NCBI RefSeq assembly: GCF_042654525.1
Contig: NZ_JBHSGP010000014.1
Coordinates: 992,001-1,056,000 of the forward strand
Direction of reading: 5' to 3'
Length of the DNA stretch: 64,000 nt
Source of the DNA: Geojedonia litorea
GTDB taxonomy: Bacteria; Bacteroidota; Bacteroidia; Flavobacteriales; Flavobacteriaceae
Shown one piece after another: positions 50,669-58,816 of this stretch. Under the pieces are notes generated by a model. The model worked only from the letters and a program-made list of their open reading frames with translations. It searched no databases and was not told the origin of the DNA. A program made the position numbers and the translations under genes. Numbering within the stretch: the stretch's first letter is position 1; each line of letters begins with the position of its first letter.

Positions 50669-51976
50669 ATGGCTAACGCTTTTGTTGATGAATTACGTTG
50701 GAGAGGTATGCTCCACGATATAATGCCTGGCACCGAAGAGCAACTGAATAAGGAAATGACTACTGCCTATATAGGTTTTGATCCAACGTCAGACTCACTT
50801 CACATTGGAAGTTTGGTACAAATCATTTTATTAGTGCATTTTCAAAACGCTGGTCATAAACCAATTGCTTTGGTTGGTGGCGCCACAGGTATGATAGGTG
50901 ATCCTTCAGGAAAAAGTGATGAACGTAATTTATTAGACGAAGCCACATTAAACCATAATGTCAAAGGGATCAAAAGTGTGTTTTCAAGATTTTTGGATTT
51001 CAACTCTAAAGAAGCGAATGCACCAGTTTTAGTGAACAATTACGACTGGATGAAAGATTTCACATTCATTGATTTTGCTCGTGATGTTGGTAAACGAATT
51101 ACGGTAAACTATATGATGGCCAAAGATTCAGTAAAAAAACGACTATTTGGTGATGAAGGCAATGTTGGGATGTCATTTACAGAATTTACCTATCAACTCA
51201 TTCAAGGTTACGACTTTTATTATTTACACAAAACCTATAATTGTATGTTGCAAATGGGTGGAAGTGATCAATGGGGCAATATTACAACTGGAACCGAATT
51301 GGTGAGACGTATGAATGTAGGTGAAGAGGCTAAAGCGTTTGCGCTTACTTGTCCATTAATCACAAAGGCCGATGGTTCTAAATTTGGTAAAAGTGAAGGT
51401 GGAAATGTCTGGTTAGATGCCGATAAAACATCTGTGTATAAATTTTATCAGTTTTGGCTTAATGCCACTGATGAAGATGCCGAAAAATACATCAAGATTT
51501 TTACGTTTTTAGACAAAGCAACCATCGATGATTTAATCGAAAAACATAAAGAGGCACCTCATTTGAGACTGTTGCAAAAACGTTTGGCCGAAGAGGTTAC
51601 CACATTTGTACATACGAAGGAAGAATTTGAAAATGCAGAAAAAGCTTCAAATATATTGTTCAGCAAATCATTTAAAGCAGATATAAAAACCTTGAATGAA
51701 AAAACTTTTTTAGATGTTTTTGAAGGTGTTCCGCAGGCAGAAATCTCTAGAGTCGAATTTAATGAAGGATTGGATATGATTGCCGCACTATCTGCTAAAA
51801 CCAATTTTTTGGCTTCAAATGGAGAAGCACGTCGCGCGTTGAAAGAGAATTCGGTGTCTGTAAATAAGGAAAAAGTTGGTGAAGAATATCAACTTGCTTC
51901 TGAAGACCTCATTAATGATGCTTACATAATCATCAACAAAGGGAAAAAGAATACTTATATCATAAAAGTTGTTTAA
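50669..51976 (+). CDS. tyrS: Tyrosyl-tRNA synthetase
   Basis: Class I synthetase of 435 residues. HIGH-type motif HIGS near residue 41 (DSLHIGSLV), KFGKS near residue 240 (the KMSKS equivalent) and a C-terminal S4-like RNA-binding domain (about 360-435). The TyrRS signature DQWGNITTG is also present. Monocistronic, with a terminator. Confidence 0.96.
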   Translation: MANAFVDELRWRGMLHDIMPGTEEQLNKEMTTAYIGFDPTSDSLHIGSLVQIILLVHFQNAGHKPIALVGGATGMIGDPSGKSDERNLLDEATLNHNVKGIKSVFSRFLDFNSKEANAPVLVNNYDWMKDFTFIDFARDVGKRITVNYMMAKDSVKKRLFGDEGNVGMSFTEFTYQLIQGYDFYYLHKTYNCMLQMGGSDQWGNITTGTELVRRMNVGEEAKAFALTCPLITKADGSKFGKSEGGNVWLDADKTSVYKFYQFWLNATDEDAEKYIKIFTFLDKATIDDLIEKHKEAPHLRLLQKRLAEEVTTFVHTKEEFENAEKASNILFSKSFKADIKTLNEKTFLDVFEGVPQAEISRVEFNEGLDMIAALSAKTNFLASNGEARRALKENSVSVNKEKVGEEYQLASEDLINDAYIIINKGKKNTYIIKVV

Positions 51977-51978
51977 AT

Positions 51979-52016
51979 AAAAAACGCCTGATTGAAAGCT
52001 CAATTCAGACGTTTTT
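51979..52016. terminator. Terminator of tyrS
   Basis: Long, slightly imperfect stem (AAAAACG and CTGA/TCAG arms with single mismatches) followed by T. The facing A-rich side may serve the convergent YHS gene. Confidence 0.7.
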
Positions 52017-52056
52017 CGGTAACCAACCAACTAAAAACTCTTTCTTTTTCAAAAAA

Positions 52057-52503
52057 CTATTTGTGCTTTACAGCCTCCCAATATTGGTCGGCTTTCTGCT
52101 GTAATCCTTTCACATTATTTTTTAGCCAAAGTTTTAAGGTATTTGTACCCCAGGCGTTATAGAATAAATAAAGTTTACCATTACGAATTTCAAATGTTTT
52201 GGGATTAACACCAACTTTTTTTCCATTTTGAGCCATTGCATAAGCGCAGTAACCACCGTATTGAGGGATATACTTAATGGGATTGGAATTAAAAGTGTCC
52301 AGATTTTGTTGCGATACAAATTTGTAATTCACACCATCATAGCTACTTGAGTAGAGCTTATTACCCTCAATAGCATTATTATCATAATAAGCCACGACAT
52401 CGTAACCTTCAGCAGCAAATCCGTTTTTGGTATTATAATCTACAGATTGGGTAAATGCTGATTGATATAAAAAGAACAATAAAAAAAGTGTGATTTGCTT
52501 CAT
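52057..52503 (-). CDS. Secreted YHS domain protein
   Basis: 148 residues with a signal peptide (cleavage likely after AFT near residue 18). YHS domain of about 45 residues (GYDVVAYYDNNA to YGGYCAYAMAQNGKK). The Cys in YCAYA could bind a metal, as proposed for other YHS proteins. Conserved in Flavobacteriia; function unknown. It lies 30 bases from the LuxE-like gene on the same strand. Confidence 0.88.
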   Translation of the reverse strand: MKQITLFLLFFLYQSAFTQSVDYNTKNGFAAEGYDVVAYYDNNAIEGNKLYSSSYDGVNYKFVSQQNLDTFNSNPIKYIPQYGGYCAYAMAQNGKKVGVNPKTFEIRNGKLYLFYNAWGTNTLKLWLKNNVKGLQQKADQYWEAVKHK

Positions 52504-52533
52504 GTAATCTAGGTCGTAAAAGCTGGTAGCTAA

Positions 52534-53514
52534 TTACAATACCATTAGATTACAACCTCTAACATCAGAATGGTCAAACCTGCCAATTATTTCAAAAGTG
52601 CCGTCATTATTAGTTTTTCCCAAATCTTGGGTAGCAATAAAAGCACAGGAATTGATATTGGCCAAATCAATAATATTTAGGCCGCCTGTTGAATTATGGT
52701 TTAATACAGTTAAAGCATCTTCGGGATCTCGTGTAAAGATTTTCATCCAATTAGGGCATTGAAAAACACCATTTCCTTTAGAGTAGGCCTGACTTAACAA
52801 TTCGGTCATACCGTATTCACTATGGATATGTTCTACACCAAAACCCTGTTCCAAAATAGAGTGAAGCTCTGAACGAATAAGCTCTTTTCGTTTACCTTTC
52901 ATCCCTCCAGTTTCCATTACAATGGTGTGCTTTAATTTAAATGGATTCAGTTCAACAAGATCTAACAAAGCATATGAAACGCCTATCAAAAGCGTTTGCT
53001 TTCCTTGGGATTCTAAGTTTTCAAGAACCTGGCTTAATTCAGTTAAATTATTTAAATAGAAGCCGCTTTCTCTATGTTTAGATTGTTTAATTAAGCAATC
53101 AACCATGAAAACTAATGAAGAGCCTTTGCGTTCGAGATAGGAAGGCAGTAGGCCTAAAATCACGTAATCTTCAATGGCTCCATAAAATTGATTAAATCCT
53201 TTTTGAAAACTTTCTTCATAAATACTAATATCCGTAATATGGTGTTTACTGGTTATGCTACCAGTTGTGCCCGAACTAGAAAAGGTTTTTTCGACAGGCT
53301 TTGTTCCTGTAAGTACATTATGTGATTTAAAAAATTGAATTGGCAAAAAAGGAATTTCCTTTATGGAGTTAATATCACTTGGGTGTTTATAAAGTAAGTC
53401 ACAAAATGATCGATATACAGTGTTATGTTCAAATTGATATTCAAAAACCTTAAGGGCGAGTTTATTAAACTCTTCTTCAGATGAGATATTAAATATATCG
53501 GTAGGTTTTATCAT
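52534..53514 (-). CDS. LuxE-like acyl-protein synthetase / adenylating enzyme
   Basis: 326 residues. The central FSSSGTTGSITSKH loop and the YGMTELLSQ motif are typical of adenylate-forming enzymes of the LuxE/PaaK type, which activate a fatty or aryl acid as an acyl-AMP. The rest of the lux operon is absent. The C-terminal subdomain is short and ends DHSDVRGCNLMVL. A -7 box lies only 5 bases before the ATG. Confidence 0.85.
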   Translation of the reverse strand: MIKPTDIFNISSEEEFNKLALKVFEYQFEHNTVYRSFCDLLYKHPSDINSIKEIPFLPIQFFKSHNVLTGTKPVEKTFSSSGTTGSITSKHHITDISIYEESFQKGFNQFYGAIEDYVILGLLPSYLERKGSSLVFMVDCLIKQSKHRESGFYLNNLTELSQVLENLESQGKQTLLIGVSYALLDLVELNPFKLKHTIVMETGGMKGKRKELIRSELHSILEQGFGVEHIHSEYGMTELLSQAYSKGNGVFQCPNWMKIFTRDPEDALTVLNHNSTGGLNIIDLANINSCAFIATQDLGKTNNDGTFEIIGRFDHSDVRGCNLMVL

Positions 53515-53519
53515 GATGA

Positions 53520-53527
53520 CAAAAGTA
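53520..53527 (-). promoter_or_regulatory. -7 box of the LuxE-like gene
   Basis: TACTTTTG on the minus strand, five bases upstream of the ATG, implying an almost leaderless mRNA. Confidence 0.45.
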
Positions 53528-53583
53528 GCTAAAAATATAATGTTTGGTTTTCATTACATTTTAATAAATTCTGCAATTGTCAA

Positions 53584-53919
53584 TTATTTAATAACAAGTT
53601 TCCGAGTAGCCGAAATGTTGTTTTGAGTAATTTTTAAAATGTAAACGCCACTAGTAATTTGCGACACATCAATTGCTTGGCCACTGAGTCTTGTTGTAAA
53701 TATTTTTTTGCCTAACACATCAAAGATTTCAATGGTTTTTACTAAATTTTCATGGGTTGTGATAAAAAGTTTGCCATTGGTGACAGGATTGGGGTATACA
53801 TTTAAGTCAACAATCTCATTTTCAGCATTAAGTATTACCGCGTTGTTTTGGGCATAACTTTCAAATGTCAAAGTCAATCCAATAAATAGAATGATAAATT
53901 GTAAGTAATTTTTCAGCAT
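53584..53919 (-). CDS. Short secreted protein made almost only of a T9SS sorting domain
   Basis: 111 residues from the ATG at 53919 (the frame opens at a TTG two codons earlier). A Sec signal peptide (to about residue 24) is followed after some 15 residues by a complete type A C-terminal domain: LNVYPNPVTNGKLFI, IEIFDVLGKKIF, SGVYILKI, TRKLVIK. There is almost no cargo in between. It could be a decoy, a regulator of the type IX system, or a remnant of a longer gene. Confidence 0.85.
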   Translation of the reverse strand: MLKNYLQFIILFIGLTLTFESYAQNNAVILNAENEIVDLNVYPNPVTNGKLFITTHENLVKTIEIFDVLGKKIFTTRLSGQAIDVSQITSGVYILKITQNNISATRKLVIK

Positions 53920-54114
53920 AACCAAAACTTTTAATAAATTTATTAGGTTATCTCAAAAGGTGTACCAAAAATAATGTTAAACCTTTAGAAATTTAAAGAT
54001 TAGTAAATTTTATGTGACCGAAAGGTTATGTTAATGTTATTAAAAACATTGATCCTATAAATTTTTGTTATTAATAGTATCTTTACACTTGATTTTTTCA
54101 ATCATAATTATGAA

Positions 54115-54189
54115 ATGAGAAAGGACAAGAGCTTGATACCAACCCATATGATTATTGGCGAATTGCATCTGACCGATAAAAACAAGTAA
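54115..54189 (+). other. 24-codon ORF before the response regulator
   Basis: ATG to TAA, encoding a chain that begins MRKDKSLIPTH and ends LTDKNK, 11 bases before the regulator's ATG. It could be a small protein or a leader peptide; conservation across relatives would decide. No other gene lies in 53920-54200. Confidence 0.3.
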
Positions 54190-54200
54190 AATTTAAACAG

Positions 54201-54884
54201 ATGAAAAAAAGAGATATTAAAATTCTTTTGGTTGATGATGAGCCAGACATTTTAGAAATAGTTGGTTATAATTTATCGGCCGAGGGCTATCATATAATCA
54301 CAGCAACTAATGGGCATGAAGCAGTAAAAAAAGCCAAAAAAGAACGTCCGCATTTGATAATTTTAGATGTAATGATGCCTGAAATGGACGGTATTGAAGC
54401 TTGTGAACAGATAAGGAAAAACCCCGATCTTAATGACACCATTATAACTTTTTTGACTGCCCGAGGTGAGGACTATTCACAGGTTGCAGGATTTGATGCA
54501 GGCGCTGACGATTATATTACTAAACCTATAAAACCAAAAGTATTAGTAAGCAAAGTTAATGCACTTTTAAGACGTCTTAAAGAAGATACAGATACCGATA
54601 CGATTTTAAAAATAGGTGGTTTAATAATCAATAGAGAAGAGTATAAAATTTCGCATAAAGGAGAAGAAATCATTTTACCAAGGAAAGAATTTGAATTGCT
54701 ATCTTTGCTGGCAACAAAACCTGGTAAGGTATTTAAGCGAGAAGAGATTCTGGATAAAGTTTGGGGCAATGAAGTTGTAGTTGGCGGACGTACCATAGAT
54801 GTTCATATTAGAAAACTTAGAGAGAAAATTGGTGATAAAAGCTTTAAAACTGTAAAAGGAGTTGGGTATAAGTTTGTGGACTAA
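54201..54884 (+). CDS. PhoB/OmpR-family response regulator
   Basis: 227 residues. Receiver domain (1-120) with the acidic pair Asp12-Asp13, phosphorylated Asp56 (LDVMMPEMDG) and Lys near 108; then a winged helix-turn-helix (about 135-227, ending TVKGVGYKFVD). Paired with the sensor kinase that starts at the same base where this gene stops (TAATG). Resembles PhoB- and RprY-like regulators; the target is unknown. Confidence 0.94.
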   Translation: MKKRDIKILLVDDEPDILEIVGYNLSAEGYHIITATNGHEAVKKAKKERPHLIILDVMMPEMDGIEACEQIRKNPDLNDTIITFLTARGEDYSQVAGFDAGADDYITKPIKPKVLVSKVNALLRRLKEDTDTDTILKIGGLIINREEYKISHKGEEIILPRKEFELLSLLATKPGKVFKREEILDKVWGNEVVVGGRTIDVHIRKLREKIGDKSFKTVKGVGYKFVD

Positions 54885-55927
54885 TGCAAAGTCAATTAAA
54901 GAAATCTTATAAGTTTGCGATTAAAACATCGCTATATATTACATTTTTTTTAACGCTCTTTACGAGTGTTTTTTTGTTCTATTTAAACAGTTTAAACATT
55001 CTTGCAATTATATTATTTGCAATAATATGTTATACCTTTTCCTTTTTTGTAATTCAATATAGGGTTGAACGCTTTATTTACAGACGAATTAAAAAAATCT
55101 ATGATGATCTTACGCTTTTAGAATCCACAACATTGCGGAAACAACCCATTACCACTGACATGGCTACGCTCACAAAGCAAATAGATCAGTATGCAAAAGA
55201 CAAGAAGCTAGAAATAGAATCATTAAAAGTAAGAGAAGAATATCGTAAAGAATTCATTGGTAATGTATCTCATGAACTCAAAACACCTTTGTTTACTGTA
55301 CAAGGATATATTTCAACACTTATAGATGGAGGAATAAATGATAAAAAGATCAGAGAAAAATACCTTGAACGAGCTGAAAAGGGTGTTGAACGCCTAATTT
55401 ATATCGTTAAGGATTTAGATATGATAACCAAACTAGAAGTTGGTGATTTAAGTTTAAATGTAGACGTCTTTGATATTGTAAATCTGATAGAAGGTGTTTT
55501 TGATCTATTGGAAATGAAAGCCGCCAAAAAGAAAATCACGTTAATGTTTGACATGGACTATAAGGAACCTATTTTAGTTTATGCAGATCGGGAACGAATA
55601 CAGCAAGTTTTGAGCAATTTAATAGTTAATTCTATTAAATATGGTCGTGAAAAAGGTACCACTGAAGTTAGTATTGAAAATCTAATAAAGAATAAAGTCA
55701 TTGTGCGGGTTACCGATAATGGTGAAGGGATAGCTAAAAGCAACATACCAAGACTTTTTGAGCGCTTTTATAGAGTTGACAAAAGCGGTTCTCGTAAAGA
55801 AGGTGGTTCTGGGTTAGGACTTTCCATAGTAAAGCATATAATTGAAGCTCACGATGAAAAAATTTATGTAGAAAGTGAAATTGGAGTAGGTAGTGAATTT
55901 TCGTTTACTTTAGAAAAGGCTAAATAA
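54884..55927 (+). CDS. PhoR-like sensor histidine kinase
   Basis: 347 residues. Two adjacent transmembrane segments (about 13-58) with almost no periplasmic loop, so the signal may be sensed in the membrane. His130 in SHELKTPLFTVQGY is the phosphoacceptor; the ATPase domain has N (LIVNSIKYG), G1 (DNGEGIA) and G2 (GSGLGLSIVKH) boxes. Overlaps its regulator by one base and the convergent glycosyltransferase by 18 bases. Confidence 0.94.
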   Translation: MQSQLKKSYKFAIKTSLYITFFLTLFTSVFLFYLNSLNILAIILFAIICYTFSFFVIQYRVERFIYRRIKKIYDDLTLLESTTLRKQPITTDMATLTKQIDQYAKDKKLEIESLKVREEYRKEFIGNVSHELKTPLFTVQGYISTLIDGGINDKKIREKYLERAEKGVERLIYIVKDLDMITKLEVGDLSLNVDVFDIVNLIEGVFDLLEMKAAKKKITLMFDMDYKEPILVYADRERIQQVLSNLIVNSIKYGREKGTTEVSIENLIKNKVIVRVTDNGEGIAKSNIPRLFERFYRVDKSGSRKEGGSGLGLSIVKHIIEAHDEKIYVESEIGVGSEFSFTLEKAK

Positions 55928-56962
55928 TTCCTGGTAATTGACCTCAAATTCAATATTAGTAAGCCCAGAATAGCTTTCAATGTCATTTAATCTTTCTATA
56001 TAAAATTCATTTTGATGACAACTAGCAACCAGACCTTGGTCTTTTAATCGCTTAGCAAGATATACTTGCTCAAACTGACCAGGAGTCGGAATAAAAAAGG
56101 CTCGTTTATTAAGCTTCGCCAAATCCATAATTGTAGTATAACCTGATCGAGATACCACAAGTTTACTTTGGTTTAATGTGTTTTCTAATTGTTCAGATGA
56201 CATATAATTATAAATAGTAATATGGTCTTCTTCAAATACTACTTGTTTGTTTTCAATTATACCTTTCACAAAGAGAGCTTTACCTTTATAGTTTTTAAAT
56301 TCTGTAAGTAATTTTTTTTCTAGCAGAGTGCGTTGTGGTTCTGGACCAGATAATACAACCATAACATCGTAGGTCGCTTCTTGTTTAGTCATATTGAATC
56401 TACTCAAAGGGCCAATATATGTAGTTGGAATAACGTATGTGTTGGGATGACCTAATTTCCCACTTAAATTGGGATGGTCATGAACATCTGGAACCCAACA
56501 AACATTAAAGTTTTTAATGGCCTTTTGGTGCATCATCGTACTTAACCAAGTAGTCATACCGCTTAAAACTTGCAATTGATGCGTAATGTATACTGAAGGC
56601 ACTTGTTTACTATGCATTCCAAGTCTGTTATCTGAAATTACCCCGTCTATTTCGTGAGTTTCAATGAGTGTTTCTAAGTATTTATTTTCGGTTTTTATAG
56701 CGCGACGAATTTTATACGCACCTCTCAAAATCGAGAATTTAAATTGATAACCTTTTTTAGGATAGCTAATGTGATATGAAGGTAATTCGATTGACTTTAA
56801 ATGGGGAAATTCTTTTTTCAAGAGTAGTAATGCAGCCCCATCACTGGCAATAATTGGTTCAAAGTTGTTACTAATTAAAGCGTTAATAATGGGAATACAC
56901 CTGGTGGCATGGCCCAGCCCCCAATTTAATGGTGCAACTAAAATTGTTTTCTTCAAAGTCAT
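55910..56962 (-). CDS. MurG-like glycosyltransferase (GT28 type), function unknown
   Basis: 350 residues with N-terminal WGLGHATRCIPI and C-terminal VVSRSGYTTIMDLAKL, a MurG/UDP-GlcNAc-binding pattern. It is not the main MurG, which is longer and lies in the mur cluster. It likely adds a sugar to a lipid or surface polymer. A -7 box is only 7 bases before the ATG, and its 3' end overlaps the sensor kinase gene. Confidence 0.85.
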   Translation of the reverse strand: MTLKKTILVAPLNWGLGHATRCIPIINALISNNFEPIIASDGAALLLLKKEFPHLKSIELPSYHISYPKKGYQFKFSILRGAYKIRRAIKTENKYLETLIETHEIDGVISDNRLGMHSKQVPSVYITHQLQVLSGMTTWLSTMMHQKAIKNFNVCWVPDVHDHPNLSGKLGHPNTYVIPTTYIGPLSRFNMTKQEATYDVMVVLSGPEPQRTLLEKKLLTEFKNYKGKALFVKGIIENKQVVFEEDHITIYNYMSSEQLENTLNQSKLVVSRSGYTTIMDLAKLNKRAFFIPTPGQFEQVYLAKRLKDQGLVASCHQNEFYIERLNDIESYSGLTNIEFEVNYQELFSLF

Positions 56963-56969
56963 TAAAAAC

Positions 56970-56977
56970 CAAAGATA
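56970..56977 (-). promoter_or_regulatory. -7 box of the glycosyltransferase gene
   Basis: TATCTTTG on the minus strand, seven bases from the ATG. A start at the usual spacing gives a leader of only a few bases. Confidence 0.5.
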
Positions 56978-57032
56978 AGCATATAATTACTCTTATATAA
57001 TTCCTTAATTTTACCAAAATTTTGAAAAACTT

Positions 57033-57707
57033 GTGGGAAGTAAAAATAAATTAAAGCGATTTAAAGAAAACGAATCTTTTTCTAACGTGTTTCAGCCAAC
57101 ACGAGACGAATTGGTGGGCGAAAATTTTGAGTTAAAAGGACAATGGAGAACTTCAGTTTTTAAAAATGATAATCCTTTAGTTCTAGAATTAGGTTGTGGT
57201 AAAGGAGAGTATAGTGTGGGGTTAGCAAAAAAATATCCTAACAAAAATTTTATTGGAATAGATATCAAAGGTGCCAGATTTTGGAGAGGTGCCAAAACCG
57301 CAATTGAAGAAGAGGTTACCAACGTGGCATTTTTACGAACTCAAATTGAGCTTATTGAATACGCTTTTGCTAAAAATGAAGTTGATGAAATTTGGATTAC
57401 TTTCCCTGATCCTCAAATAAAATATAAACGTACCAAGCACCGTATGACTAATGCCGCGTTTTTAAAGCGGTACAAAAACATATTAAAACAAGATGGGGTT
57501 GTCAACTTAAAAACAGATAGTGAATTTATGCATGGCTATACACTTGGGTTGTTACATGGGGCAGGACATGAAGTACTTTACGCTAACCACAATGTATATA
57601 AGCAAGAAGGAAGCCCTGAAGAAGTAACTGCCATACAAACGTTTTATGAAAGCCAATATCTAGAACAGAACAAACCAATTACGTATATTAGATTCAAAAT
57701 AAAATAG
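57033..57707 (+). CDS. trmB: tRNA (guanine-N7-)-methyltransferase
   Basis: Methylates guanine 46 of tRNA with S-adenosylmethionine. 224 residues. SAM motif LELGCGKGEYSVGLA, then IDIKGARFWRGAK and the signature IWITFPDPQIKYKRTKHRMTN. The start is GTG at 57033, since no ATG is available and the N terminus MGSKNKLKRFKENE fits homologues. Followed by a LysE-type gene after 3 bases. Confidence 0.95.
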   Translation: MGSKNKLKRFKENESFSNVFQPTRDELVGENFELKGQWRTSVFKNDNPLVLELGCGKGEYSVGLAKKYPNKNFIGIDIKGARFWRGAKTAIEEEVTNVAFLRTQIELIEYAFAKNEVDEIWITFPDPQIKYKRTKHRMTNAAFLKRYKNILKQDGVVNLKTDSEFMHGYTLGLLHGAGHEVLYANHNVYKQEGSPEEVTAIQTFYESQYLEQNKPITYIRFKIK

Positions 57708-57710
57708 AAT

Positions 57711-58340
57711 TTGAACATTACAATTGTATTTTTTCTTGGGCTTATCATTGCTCTAATTGGTGTGATACCACCTGGGTTATTGAATATGACTGCCGCAAAA
57801 ATCAGCCTTAAAGAAGGCCATATTAGAGGTATTATGTTTTCAATAGGTGTTTGTGTTATTGTAATAGTTCAAACTTACATTGCAGCAATTTTTGCACGCT
57901 ATTTGAGCAATCATCCTGATGTTGTTGATATTTTACAACGTGTTGCCTTTGTGATTTTTGTCCTTATTACCATTTATTTTCTGGCCGTAGCTAAAAAGCA
58001 GCCTAAACTTCAAGTGGATACTGATATTAAAAGTAAACATAGTCGATTTTTTCAGGGGATGTTGTTATCTGGAATTAATATGTTTCCTATTCCTTATCAA
58101 GCCTATATGACTACCACTTTGGCTACTATTGGTTGGTTGAGTTTTGATCAAACTATAATTATAAGTTACGTGGCAGGAGCAGCAATGGGAACTTTTGTGA
58201 TGTTGTATGTGTATATTTTCTTTTTTGATAAGATTAAAGGAAGACACTTTACTTCTCAAAAAAACATGAACTATATTATTGGAGGAATTACCGGAATAAT
58301 TGCTGTAGTTACGCTGATAAATATTATAAAAGAGATGTAA
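57711..58340 (+). CDS. LysE/RhtB-family exporter
   Basis: 209 residues, six membrane segments. The N-terminal GLIIALIGVIPPGLLNMTAAKISLKEG carries the LysE motif. Such proteins export amino acids or related metabolites. Start is TTG at 57711. Its stop overlaps the alkyltransferase-like ATG by one base (TAATG). Confidence 0.88.
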   Translation: MNITIVFFLGLIIALIGVIPPGLLNMTAAKISLKEGHIRGIMFSIGVCVIVIVQTYIAAIFARYLSNHPDVVDILQRVAFVIFVLITIYFLAVAKKQPKLQVDTDIKSKHSRFFQGMLLSGINMFPIPYQAYMTTTLATIGWLSFDQTIIISYVAGAAMGTFVMLYVYIFFFDKIKGRHFTSQKNMNYIIGGITGIIAVVTLINIIKEM

Positions 58341-58669
58341 TGAAACCTGAAACATTAAGCTTTTTTGATAAGGTTTATCAAGTTGCCACCCAAATTCCTT
58401 TTGGAAGAGTAACAAGTTACGGGGCTATTGCTAGCTATTTAGGCGCTGCAAGAAGTGCACGAATGGTGGGATATGCTATGAATGCCTCACATGGGAAAGA
58501 AGTTCCTGCCCATAGAGTAGTGAACAGAAAAGGCTTACTAACTGGGAAACATCATTTTGATGGAACAAACTTAATGCAGCAATTGCTTGAGAGTGAAGGC
58601 ATTAAAGTGATTGACAGTCAAATTCAAGACTTAAAGTCTGTGTTTTGGGATCCTTCAAAAGAATTGTAG
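58340..58669 (+). CDS. Alkyltransferase-like protein (ATL), MGMT family
   Basis: 109 residues, only the DNA-binding domain of MGMT. The active-site motif PCHRV reads PAHRV here, with Cys replaced by Ala. Such ATL proteins bind O6-alkylguanine by base flipping and hand it to nucleotide-excision repair rather than repairing it. RxR and base-flipping Tyr regions (VTSYGAIASYLG, ARSARMVGYAMN) remain. Confidence 0.92.
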   Translation: MKPETLSFFDKVYQVATQIPFGRVTSYGAIASYLGAARSARMVGYAMNASHGKEVPAHRVVNRKGLLTGKHHFDGTNLMQQLLESEGIKVIDSQIQDLKSVFWDPSKEL

Positions 58670-58757
58670 AACTGTGTATAATTTAGGTTCATTCATAAAT
58701 CTCATCCTACTATAAATCCTTTCAATTAAACGGCTTTATATTGTAAACATTTCGCTG

Positions 58758-58765
58758 TATATTTG
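58758..58765 (+). promoter_or_regulatory. -7 box of the mrp unit
   Basis: TATATTTG, matching TAnnTTTG, 51 bases before the ATG at 58817. Confidence 0.5.
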
Positions 58766-58816
58766 CACTTTAGAATGATTCTTAATAAATAGAATTACAT
58801 CAGTTTGAATAGTACT

